From Tissierellia bacterium (GTDB lineage: Bacteria; Bacillota; Clostridia; Tissierellales; Sedimentibacteraceae), in the NCBI GenBank assembly GCA_028700795.1, contig JAQVRY010000013.1, positions 1-18,727 of the forward strand: DNA of 18,727 bases, in the 5' to 3' direction. Position numbers and translations under genes: made by a program. This document shows, piece after piece, positions 1 through 6,611 of this stretch. Under the pieces are notes generated by a model, which saw only the letters and a program-made list of their open reading frames with translations, was not told the origin of the DNA and did not search any database. How positions within the stretch are numbered: the first letter of the stretch is position 1; each line of letters begins with the position of its first letter.

Positions 1-416
1 CAGATGTATTAGAAAATCCTGATAGTATATCTACAACAGTACTTGCTAAAGGTTTAGATTCTGGAACAGCTTTTGAAATATTATCAATTGATATTGCAGA
101 TGTAGATATAGGAAGAAATATAGGTGCGAAACTTCAAATGGAACAAGCAGATGCTGATAAGAAGATTGCACAAGCAAAAGCTGAAGAAAGAAGGGCAATG
201 GCAGTAGCTAAGGAACAAGAAATGATTGCTGAAGTCCAAGCCATGAGAGCAAAGGTAGTAGAAGCAGAATCGCAGGTACCATTGGCATTAGCTACAGCTT
301 TAAAGGAAGGTAATATGGGTGCAATGGATTATTATAATATGAAAAATGTATTAGCAGATACAGATATGAGGGATTCTATTTCTAAAGCAACTAAAGAAGA
401 TAACAATAAATTGTAG
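1..416 (+). CDS. floA: flotillin-like protein FloA, C-terminal part (5' truncated by window edge)
   Basis: The open frame runs in from the left edge (first full codon at position 3) and stops with TAG at 414-416, so about 137 C-terminal residues are visible. They comprise the end of the SPFH/band-7 region (a segment reading LSIDIADVDIGRNIGAKLQ) followed by an Ala/Glu/Lys-rich stretch with repeated EA-type pairs (KAEERRAMAVAKEQEM...), the coiled-coil that drives flotillin oligomerisation, and a short tail rich in Asp and Lys. This matches FloA (formerly YqfA/UPF0365), the membrane scaffold of bacterial functional membrane microdomains. FloA has an N-terminal membrane hairpin that lies outside the window. 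The next gene begins 11 bp downstream and is probably cotranscribed. An internal ATG at 138 is not the real start because the homologous frame continues upstream. Confidence 0.93.
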   Translation, partial: DVLENPDSISTTVLAKGLDSGTAFEILSIDIADVDIGRNIGAKLQMEQADADKKIAQAKAEERRAMAVAKEQEMIAEVQAMRAKVVEAESQVPLALATALKEGNMGAMDYYNMKNVLADTDMRDSISKATKEDNNKL

Positions 417-427
417 GATGTGATTAA

Positions 428-916
428 ATGGAACGACTGATAATTCTTGTTATCTGGGCTATAGGAGCCGCTGTTATTAGAAGTGCTAATAATAAAAACA
501 ACGAGGGGAAAACCAAAAAAAGAACAACTCAACCAAAAAGAAAAAATGTTTTTGGCACATTTATGGAAAACTTAGAAAAAGAAATGCAAAATGAAAAAGA
601 AATGCAAAGGTTAGAACGACCGACACAATCAACACAATCAGCACAACCGTCACAACCATCCATGTTTTCAGATCCGCCTAAAACAAAGGCTCCACCAAAG
701 CCAAAGGCGCCACCTAAACCTGTAGGTTTAGAAATTGATGCTATTGGTGGAGACGAGGAAATAGAAGGAATTAAGGAAGCTAATATATATAAAGGATCAA
801 GATATAACAATATCGATTTTGACATAAAGAGAGACTTATTAAAAGGTATTATTTATTCTGAGATTTTGTCAGAACCTAAGAGTTTAAGAAATATGAAGAG
901 AAGAGGTCGGTTATAA
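428..916 (+). CDS. small membrane-anchored proline-rich protein downstream of floA
   Basis: A 162-residue protein of unrecognised function. Residues about 3-18 form one hydrophobic segment (LIILVIWAIGAAVI) with no cleavage signal, so it is probably an N-in or N-out single-pass anchor. A basic stretch follows (about 28-41), then a Glu/Gln-rich charged helix, a low-complexity Thr/Ser/Gln/Pro linker (TQSTQSAQPSQPS) and a Lys-Pro repeat (PPKTKAPPKPKAPPKP). The C-terminal 30 residues look folded and conserved in style (DLLKGIIYSEILSEPKSLR). A GGATG-type ribosome site precedes the ATG, and the gap to floA is only 11 bp, so it is likely in the floA operon and may act at FloA membrane domains; that role is inference from position only. 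It ends before a strong hairpin terminator. Confidence 0.75.
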   Translation: MERLIILVIWAIGAAVIRSANNKNNEGKTKKRTTQPKRKNVFGTFMENLEKEMQNEKEMQRLERPTQSTQSAQPSQPSMFSDPPKTKAPPKPKAPPKPVGLEIDAIGGDEEIEGIKEANIYKGSRYNNIDFDIKRDLLKGIIYSEILSEPKSLRNMKRRGRL

Positions 917-1006
917 ATATTTGATTAACAGGTGATATAGATGCAGCAGGCGTATGTGGCTTGCAAAATTCGCCACCGGGTGCGTGGGAAACAGCATTAT
1001 TTAGAT
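917..1006 (+). other. GC-rich intergenic patch, unknown (possible RNA or gene remnant)
   Basis: Between the previous stop and the terminator is a patch (about 940-995) of roughly 60% GC in otherwise AT-rich DNA. It contains mutually exclusive short stems: GTGGC at 956-960 with GCCAC at 972-976, and CCAC with GTGG further right. One frame from 931 is open for 25 codons to a TAA at 1006-1008 and reads like protein (VCGLQNSPPGAWETALFR) but has no ATG, GTG or TTG start. Another frame has an ATG at 941 with a GGTGAT upstream and a 29-codon ORF. I recognise no riboswitch or known RNA. Confidence 0.35.
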
Positions 1007-1046
1007 AAAAGGAGCAGTACTGTATAAAACAGATACTGCTCCTTTT
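1007..1046. terminator. bidirectional intrinsic terminator between convergent genes
   Basis: A perfect 13-bp stem: AAAAGGAGCAGTA at 1007-1019 pairs with TACTGCTCCTTTT at 1034-1046, with a 14-nt loop. The A run on one arm and T run on the other let it work in both directions. It lies between the floA-side gene and the convergent gene whose stop is at 1052. Confidence 0.9.
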
Positions 1047-1051
1047 ACAAA

Positions 1052-1336
1052 TTAGTTGTTATCAAACTTTATTTCAGCAATTTTCCTTTTTAATTCCTCA
1101 ATATTTCTTAAGGAATCAGTAACTTTGTTGAAAACTTCCGCTAATGGACTATCCGGATTATTTCTTTCTTCTTCAAAAACATATTTACCGATTTCCAAAA
1201 AATATTGGTTGATTTGTTTTTCCTCAGCTGAAACAGCATTTTTAAGTTTGGTTGTTTCAGTAAAATCTTTAGCCTTTTCCGATGCTGTGCCGGCAGCATC
1301 ACCTATTGCCTTTCCTAACTTGTTTAAGAATGCCAT
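1052..1336 (-). CDS. small coiled-coil protein, unknown function
   Basis: A 94-residue soluble protein beginning MAFLNKLGKAIGDAAG. The N-terminal third is amphipathic and Ala/Gly/Lys rich; residues about 27-94 are charged heptad-like helix (AEEKQINQYFLEIGKYVFEEE... SLRNIEELKRKIAEIK). It resembles the helical part of small clostridial proteins that carry a C-terminal zinc ribbon, but no cysteine is present here, so the ribbon is absent. The start at ATG 1334-1336 is chosen because GGAGGG lies seven bases upstream; an upstream TTG at 1351 would put that ribosome site inside the coding region. It faces the floA operon tail to tail across a shared terminator. A promoter resembling the general-stress sigma-B type lies upstream. 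Confidence 0.75.
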   Translation of the reverse strand: MAFLNKLGKAIGDAAGTASEKAKDFTETTKLKNAVSAEEKQINQYFLEIGKYVFEEERNNPDSPLAEVFNKVTDSLRNIEELKRKIAEIKFDNN

Positions 1337-1373
1337 AATTAATCCCTCCAATTAAATATCAATTGTTATTTAT

Positions 1374-1398
1374 ATACCTTATATTTTCTTTTTTAAAC
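1374..1398 (-). promoter_or_regulatory. possible sigma-B-like promoter for the small coiled-coil gene
   Basis: Read on the minus strand: GTTTAA (1393-1398), 13 bp, AGGTAT (1374-1379). The sigma-B consensus is GTTTAA, 12-15 bp, GGGTAT. A transcript would start about 30 nt before the ATG, a normal leader length that includes the ribosome site. AT-rich DNA makes chance matches likely and the presence of sigma-B in this organism is not known. Confidence 0.3.
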
Positions 1399-1442
1399 AT
1401 TTATGACTAAAACTTTATATAATAATTTTATACTAAAATTAA

Positions 1443-1479
1443 TTATTTGCAATCACCCTTAGGGTGATTTAGCAAATAA
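1443..1479. other. interrupted hairpin in divergent control region
   Basis: TTATTTGC (1443-1450) and AATCACCC (1451-1458) pair with GGGTGATT (1462-1469) and GCAAATAA (1472-1479): 16 bp in two blocks separated only by a TA bulge, with a 3-nt loop. There is no clean T run after it. It sits about 105 bp upstream of the minus-strand gene and 170 bp upstream of the plus-strand gene, so it may be an operator or a leftover terminator. Confidence 0.55.
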
Positions 1480-1544
1480 CTTTTGCTATTGTTTTAAAAT
1501 ATGACAAGGTCAGACATTCTAAATTAATTTATAATTTCGCAAAT

Positions 1545-1574
1545 TTCGACAACATTTTTATTATAAAGTAATAT
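1545..1574 (+). promoter_or_regulatory. candidate sigma-A promoter with overlapping Spo0A-like box
   Basis: A TCGACA -35 (1546-1551), 17-bp spacer and TAATAT -10 (1569-1574) precede the histidine-kinase-like gene. The -35 overlaps TTCGACA at 1545-1551, the reverse complement of the Spo0A box TGTCGAA, with a 6/7 match (TTCGCAA) nine bases to the left. A second possible -10, an exact TATAAT at 1613-1618, lies closer to the gene but lacks a good -35. The rest of 1337-1647 shows no gene. Confidence 0.45.
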
Positions 1575-1647
1575 ATACTATTTGTGTTTGGGATTTTTTT
1601 TGATTTTATCTGTATAATGATAAAAATCTATGTAAGGGGTGATAAAA

Positions 1648-2517
1648 TTGCAACAAGACAAAGTAATTGTTATGCCTTTTTTAAGAAACACAAATATCGA
1701 AAATGCTGCAAATATATTAAATGTGGCATATAAAGATGCAGAGGAGAATTTTACTGAAGATAGTTATAATGATATGTATTTGGAGATTTCCAATGAATTA
1801 AACAATCTTATCAGTAATATTCATGGAGAAAGTCAGCTAATTGAGCTTTTTGCACAAGATGACAAAATTACGGACAAAAAATATTTGACAAATGGGGTTA
1901 ATTCAATAAAGCAAAATTGTCTAAAAACAACAAAGATAATAAACAATTTGATTGAATTAAGAAGATTTGAAAAGAAACAAACATGTTTACTGGTAAACAA
2001 TGTAAATATTGTCGAAGTTATTGATAATATAGTCATTAACGCATCTAAATATATCAAACAAGAAATAATTTTTGATACCACTGTTGAAGAAAAAATTATG
2101 TCATTTGATATTAATAAGCTTCAAAAAGCAATTCTAATCATCTTATCTGTTGCCGCAAGGTATTCCAATAAAAAGGAATTATTCGTTAATTTAAATGTTT
2201 TTGAAGATAATGTTGCTATTACTTTTTTATTTAATAATAAAAACAGTAAATTGTTAAATCTATTTATGCAAAAAATGGACAACCTTATGCCTGACAACTT
2301 AGATGAATTATCTTTAAGCTTGTATTTATGCAAATCATTAATTGCTCTGCATGAAGGAAGTATTTTTGTTGGAGGCAATGATTATGAGACAACTTTTACA
2401 ATAAAGCTTCCATGTGAAAATACTGATTCAATCTATTATTTGTTTATGAACAATATTAAAAATGAATATTTGACCGAACAAATACAAATAGAATTTTCCG
2501 ATTTATATGAAATATAG
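1648..2517 (+). CDS. degenerate histidine-kinase-like protein (no phosphoacceptor His)
   Basis: About 289 residues, soluble, no membrane segment. The layout follows the C-terminal kinase core of clostridial PAS-type sensor kinases: a dimerisation helix (YLEISNELNNLISNI, about 44-58), a second helix (SIKQNCLKTTKIINNLIELRRFE), then an ATPase-like domain. Key residues are missing: the canonical S-H-E-L is S-N-E-L with Asn49 at the phosphoacceptor, the N-box Asn position is Val168 (ILSVAARYS), and the GxGIG loop has become ELSLS before YLCKSLIALHEGSI. It is therefore probably a non-catalytic pseudokinase, perhaps a partner or decoy for a phosphorelay. TTG at 1648 is preferred over GTG at 1639 because AAGGGG lies a proper six to eight bases before the TTG. 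It may be cotranscribed with or precede xpt, 65 bp downstream. Confidence 0.75.
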   Translation: MQQDKVIVMPFLRNTNIENAANILNVAYKDAEENFTEDSYNDMYLEISNELNNLISNIHGESQLIELFAQDDKITDKKYLTNGVNSIKQNCLKTTKIINNLIELRRFEKKQTCLLVNNVNIVEVIDNIVINASKYIKQEIIFDTTVEEKIMSFDINKLQKAILIILSVAARYSNKKELFVNLNVFEDNVAITFLFNNKNSKLLNLFMQKMDNLMPDNLDELSLSLYLCKSLIALHEGSIFVGGNDYETTFTIKLPCENTDSIYYLFMNNIKNEYLTEQIQIEFSDLYEI

Positions 2518-2530
2518 ACTGTTCTTATGA

Positions 2531-2559
2531 TTGATTTTTGTCGTATTATCTGATATATT
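2531..2559 (+). promoter_or_regulatory. candidate sigma-A promoter of the xpt operon
   Basis: TTGATT (2531-2536), 17-bp spacer, extended -10 TGA-TATATT (2551-2559). Transcription would begin near 2566, giving a leader of about 17 nt that still includes the GAAGAGG ribosome site. The space is too short for the guanine riboswitch that often controls xpt, and none is seen. Confidence 0.55.
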
Positions 2560-2582
2560 ATTAGAAAAACGAAGAGGCAGAA

Positions 2583-3161
2583 ATGGACAGTTTAGAGAAG
2601 ATGATAATTGATATGGGTGAAGTGAGAGAAGGAAATATTCTTAAGGTGGATAGCTTCTTGAATCACCAAATTAATCCCGAATTTTTATACCGGATGGGAG
2701 AAGAATTTTATAGGCTTTTTAAGGATGAGGAAATTACAAAAATTTTGACAATTGAAGTAAGCGGAATAGCAGTTGCATTAATGGCAGCTTTAATATTTAA
2801 AGTACCTGTCGTTTTTGCCAAAAAGACATTGAGCCTAAATCTGGATAAAGACATTTATGCAAGCAAGGTTTTTTCTTATACTAAAAATAAAAAATATAAT
2901 ATTATGATAAGCAAAAGATATCTTGACAGTAATGATAAAATTCTAATAATTGATGACTTTTTGGCTGAAGGAAACGCAGTCAAGGGTTTAATAGATGTAG
3001 CACAAAAAAGCGGAGCCCAAATAATGGGTATCGGCATCGCAATTGAAAAGGGATTTCAGCAGGGAGGCAGACTCCTAAGAGAAGAAGGGTACAATCTTAA
3101 AAGTCTTGCAATAGTAGATGAATTGAAACCCGGCAATATAAAATTCAGAATTCAGGAATGA
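2583..3161 (+). CDS. xpt: xanthine phosphoribosyltransferase
   Basis: A 192-residue type I phosphoribosyltransferase that converts xanthine and PRPP to XMP in cytoplasmic purine salvage. Full length for the Xpt family (about 190-197). It keeps the family signature VDSFLNHQ at residues 22-29, the hydrophobic core strand TIEVSGIA (56-63), the VVFAKK strand (76-81) and the PRPP loop LIIDDFLAEGNA (121-132). The SxK region after VVFAKK is slightly unusual (KKTLSLNL), so specificity for xanthine against guanine is not proven by eye. The start is supported by GAAGAGG. It heads an operon; the next start is 22 bp downstream. Confidence 0.92.
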   Translation: MDSLEKMIIDMGEVREGNILKVDSFLNHQINPEFLYRMGEEFYRLFKDEEITKILTIEVSGIAVALMAALIFKVPVVFAKKTLSLNLDKDIYASKVFSYTKNKKYNIMISKRYLDSNDKILIIDDFLAEGNAVKGLIDVAQKSGAQIMGIGIAIEKGFQQGGRLLREEGYNLKSLAIVDELKPGNIKFRIQE

Positions 3162-3183
3162 GATTTTCAGCGAGGTGAAGAAA

Positions 3184-3951
3184 ATGCCGACAACCTATGC
3201 TCATTACACATTTGGCGGGAAGGTTTTAAATGAGTTAAATGATGAACTGAGGGAAGACATAAAAAGAAATATTGAATTATTCCACATCGGATTGCACGGA
3301 CCGGATATATTTTTTTATTACAAACCCTTAAAATCAAATGAGATTAATAAGTTAGGAAATGAAATTCACAAACAAAATGCAAATATATTTTTTGAAAAAT
3401 CAAAGGAAATATTATGTCAACATGAAAAAGCTTCTGCCTATATTGCAGGATTTATCTGCCACTTTATGTTGGACAGCCAATGTCATCCATACATTAGGAC
3501 TAAAGAAAATGAGATTTCTCACAATGAAATTGAAGCTGAATTTGACAGAGCAATAATGCTTAAGGATAATTTGAATCCCATAACATTTAAACCAACTTCA
3601 CATATTGCTCCAAGTATTGGAAATGCAGAATGCATTTCTAAGTTTTTCCCTGAAACTACCCCTCAAGAAATACTTAAGTCCTTGAGCTCAATGAAGTTTT
3701 ATTTGAATTTGTTAGTAGCACCGGGAAAGCTCCAAAGAGCTTTGTTAATAAGTGCACTGAAGATTTCAGGGAATGATAATAAGATATCTCTTATAAAAAA
3801 GTATTCTCCTAATGAAGAATGCCTGGAAATAAATGAAGAGCTTATGAGATTATACGATGAAGCAATAAAGCCTGCGGCACTATTGATTGAAGAGTACATT
3901 ATGTCCACAAATGAAAAAATTAATGAAAGATTTAACAGAAATTTTGGATAA
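3184..3951 (+). CDS. zinc-dependent phospholipase C-like protein
   Basis: A 255-residue protein of the zinc-dependent phospholipase C family (PF00882 type). It starts MPTTYAHYTFG, and shows HIGLHGPDIFFYY (34-46), the helix YIAGFICHFMLDSQCHPYI (86-104) and HNEIEAEFDR (113-122). His34, Asp41, His93, Asp97, His101 and His113 with Glu117 or Glu119 are the likely zinc ligands, as known for the PLC/S1-P1 nuclease fold. Unlike secreted clostridial alpha-toxins there is no signal peptide and no C2 domain, so it is probably cytoplasmic and its substrate is unknown. ATG 3184 is chosen over GTG 3175, because GAGGTG sits at the right distance from the ATG. It sits second in the xpt operon, 33 bp before the transporter gene. 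Confidence 0.85.
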   Translation: MPTTYAHYTFGGKVLNELNDELREDIKRNIELFHIGLHGPDIFFYYKPLKSNEINKLGNEIHKQNANIFFEKSKEILCQHEKASAYIAGFICHFMLDSQCHPYIRTKENEISHNEIEAEFDRAIMLKDNLNPITFKPTSHIAPSIGNAECISKFFPETTPQEILKSLSSMKFYLNLLVAPGKLQRALLISALKISGNDNKISLIKKYSPNEECLEINEELMRLYDEAIKPAALLIEEYIMSTNEKINERFNRNFG

Positions 3952-3984
3952 ACTGATTATAAGGGCAATTATGAGGTGGGGATT

Positions 3985-5235
3985 ATGGATAAGTCTAAAG
4001 GAAAATTAACAAAGTTGGAAAGATCCTGGATTTTATATGATGTTGGAAATTCTGCATTTATTTTACTCATTTCAACAATCATACCAATTTATTTCAAAAA
4101 TATTGCTTCAATGGACGGTGTATCACCTGCTGACTCAACTGCTTACTGGGGATATGCCATGTCAGCTTCAACTTTGATAGTGGCAATATTAGGACCTATA
4201 TTAGGTGCATTAGCAGACACAAAAGGATATAAGAAGCCATTGTTCACATTGTTTTTAATGTTTGGAGCACTTGGGTGTGCAGCACTTTCACTACCTGTTC
4301 CATGGATATTGTTTTTAGCATTGTTTGTATTTGCAAGAGTAGGTATTTCAGGAAGTTTAATATTTTACGATGCAATGCTTCCGGATGTAACAACTGATGA
4401 GAGGATGGATTTATTGTCTTCTCAGGGTTATGCTTGGGGTTATATTGGAAGCTGCATACCTTTTACCATTAGTCTCTTATTGATTTTGTTTGCAGATAAA
4501 ATAGGAATTACATCAGCCTTGGCAACAGGAATAGCTTTTATATTCAATGCATTGTGGTGGTTTTTAATAAGCCTGCCTCTTCTTAAAAATTACAAGCAGC
4601 TTCATTTTGTGGAAGTGGACAATGCTCCCGTAATTAAGGCATTTCGGCGCCTTAAGGGAACATTTCGAGATATAAAAAAACATAAGGAAATATTCATGTT
4701 TTTGCTTGCCTTTTTCTTTTATATAGACGGAGTACATACAATTATCGGAATGGCTACATCATACGGCAAAGACGTTGGAATAAGCGACAATAATCTACTA
4801 TTAGCACTTCTTTTAACACAGGTTGTTGCTTTTCCTTTTGCAATAATATTTGGCAAGTTATCTAAAAAGTATAAAACGACAGAGCTGATCAATGTGTGCA
4901 TAATAGGTTATTTTTTGATTACACTATTTGCTCTGCAGCTTGACAAAGCCTGGGAGTTCTGGTTTCTGGCAGTTTGCGTAGCCGTTTTCCAAGGTGCGAT
5001 ACAAGCTTTGTCCCGTTCTTATTTTGCAAAAATCATACCTAAGGAAAAGTCCAGCGAATACTTTGGATTTTATGATATTTTTGGTAAAGGTGCATCCTTT
5101 ACCGGAACAACACTTATGGGAATTACAACACAAATTACAGGCAACTCAAAATTCGGCGTATTGATGATTAGTTTTATGTTTATAATAGGATATATAATAT
5201 TTAAAAAGGCAGCAAAGATAAGGAGAGAATTATGA
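3985..5235 (+). CDS. MFS transporter, UMF1 family
   Basis: A 416-residue polytopic membrane protein with about 12 hydrophobic helices. The opening LERSWILYDVGNSAFILL followed by PIYFK is typical of the UMF1 (Atg22-like vacuole effluxer) branch of the major facilitator superfamily. The loop GALADTKGYKKP (about 67-78) is the MFS A-like motif between helices 2 and 3, and RLKGTFRDIKKHKE is the central cytoplasmic loop. The substrate is not known; amino acid efflux is known only for the yeast relatives. ATG 3985 is preferred to GTG 3976, which would put the AGGTGGG ribosome site inside the coding region. The stop overlaps the start of the next gene by four bases (ATGA), implying translational coupling with the Memo/AMMECR1 gene. 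Confidence 0.88.
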   Translation: MDKSKGKLTKLERSWILYDVGNSAFILLISTIIPIYFKNIASMDGVSPADSTAYWGYAMSASTLIVAILGPILGALADTKGYKKPLFTLFLMFGALGCAALSLPVPWILFLALFVFARVGISGSLIFYDAMLPDVTTDERMDLLSSQGYAWGYIGSCIPFTISLLLILFADKIGITSALATGIAFIFNALWWFLISLPLLKNYKQLHFVEVDNAPVIKAFRRLKGTFRDIKKHKEIFMFLLAFFFYIDGVHTIIGMATSYGKDVGISDNNLLLALLLTQVVAFPFAIIFGKLSKKYKTTELINVCIIGYFLITLFALQLDKAWEFWFLAVCVAVFQGAIQALSRSYFAKIIPKEKSSEYFGFYDIFGKGASFTGTTLMGITTQITGNSKFGVLMISFMFIIGYIIFKKAAKIRREL

Positions 5236-6611
5236 CAATTGTGAATAGTTTTATAGTTCCGCACCCTCCATTAATTATTCCTGAAATAGGAAGAGGAGAA
5301 GAAAGAAAAATTCAGAAAACCATAGATGCATACCACAGTATTGCAAAGCAAATATCTGTAATTAAACCGGATACAATAATTATAACAACTCCTCATTCAA
5401 TAATGTATTCAGACTATATACATATTTCACCGGGGAAGAGTGCAAAGGGCAGCTTCCGAGAATTTGGACACCGGAATGTTACAATGGAAGCAGAATATGA
5501 TGTTGAGTTAGTTGGTGAGATTTTAAAAGAAGCAGAAAAAGAGGGAATTTCTGCCGGTACCTTGGGTGAGAAAAACAGCTCATTGGACCATGGCGTTATG
5601 GTACCTCTTTATTTTGTGAACAAATACTACAATAATTATAAGCTTGTGCGTATATCCATATCAGGACTGTCTTATTTGGAGCATTATAAATTAGGGAAAT
5701 GCATTAAAAAGGCAGCGAGTAACAAAAAAATTGTATTTATAGGAAGCGGGGATTTGTCCCACATGCTTAAGGAAACCGGTCCTTATGGTTACAGAGAAGA
5801 AGGACCCATATTTGACAGAGAAGTTACCAAGGCTATGAAGACCGGGAATTTCTTGGAGTTTCTTAAATTTGACGAAGATTTCTGTGAAACTGCTGCAGAG
5901 TGTGGGCTTCGCTCTTTTATAATAATGGCAGGTGCATTGGACGGGAAAGAATTAAGCTCAAATCTTCTTTCTTACGAAGGACCTTTTGGAGTAGGTTATG
6001 CAGTTGCAGAATTTAAGGTTTTGGGAGATGATGAAGGTCGTCGCTTCGATGAAATATACGTAAATAGCGAAATGGAAAGGATTGAGTCATTAAAACTTGA
6101 AGAGGATGAATATGTCCGTCTTGCGCGCCAAACATTAGAAAGCTATGTTATTAATCGTAAAATAATAGAAAAACCTGATAATTTGAGCTCTGAACTTATT
6201 AAAACCAAAGCCGGAGTATTTGTATCTTTGAAATTAGACGGTAACTTACGAGGTTGTATAGGAACAATTTCTCCAACTGCTCCCAGCATAGCTGATGAAA
6301 TTATTAGAAATGCCATAAGTGCCGGTATTGATGACCCGCGGTTTCCACCTATTTCCGAAGAAGAGCTTTCAAGACTTGAATACAGTGTTGATGTTCTTGG
6401 TAAAGCAGAAAAAATCCAATCTAAGGATGGGCTTAATCCTGAAAGATACGGTGTCATAGTTACGAAAGGACATAGAAGGGGCTTGCTTTTACCCAATTTA
6501 GAGGGAGTTGACACAGCTGAAGAACAAGTATCCATAGCTTTAAGAAAAGCAGGTATTTCACAGTCAGAAAACTATCAGCTGGAAAGATTTGAGGTGGTAA
6601 GGCACAAATGA
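5232..6611 (+). CDS. AmmeMemoRadiSam system protein: Memo (class III dioxygenase-like)-AMMECR1 fusion
   Basis: A 459-residue two-domain fusion. Residues 1 to about 270 are a LigB/Memo-like domain with metal-site style histidines: His11 in VPHPPL, His55 in TTPHS and His177 in GDLSHM; SLDHGVMVPL lies about residues 117-126. Residues about 285-459 form an AMMECR1 domain with the hallmark LRGCIG (339-344), GIDDPRFPPIS and the EELSRLEYSVDVL strand. In many bacteria these are separate proteins A and B of the AmmeMemoRadiSam system; here they are one chain, followed directly by the radical SAM component. Human MEMO1 and AMMECR1 are homologues; the bacterial reaction is not established. Start ATG overlaps the transporter's stop; the TGA overlaps the amrS ATG. 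Confidence 0.92.
   Translation: MTIVNSFIVPHPPLIIPEIGRGEERKIQKTIDAYHSIAKQISVIKPDTIIITTPHSIMYSDYIHISPGKSAKGSFREFGHRNVTMEAEYDVELVGEILKEAEKEGISAGTLGEKNSSLDHGVMVPLYFVNKYYNNYKLVRISISGLSYLEHYKLGKCIKKAASNKKIVFIGSGDLSHMLKETGPYGYREEGPIFDREVTKAMKTGNFLEFLKFDEDFCETAAECGLRSFIIMAGALDGKELSSNLLSYEGPFGVGYAVAEFKVLGDDEGRRFDEIYVNSEMERIESLKLEEDEYVRLARQTLESYVINRKIIEKPDNLSSELIKTKAGVFVSLKLDGNLRGCIGTISPTAPSIADEIIRNAISAGIDDPRFPPISEEELSRLEYSVDVLGKAEKIQSKDGLNPERYGVIVTKGHRRGLLLPNLEGVDTAEEQVSIALRKAGISQSENYQLERFEVVRHK

Noticed and set aside
2518..2582. Purine riboswitch expected before xpt
   Set aside because: The gap is 65 bp and is occupied by a promoter and ribosome site; no guanine-aptamer core is visible.
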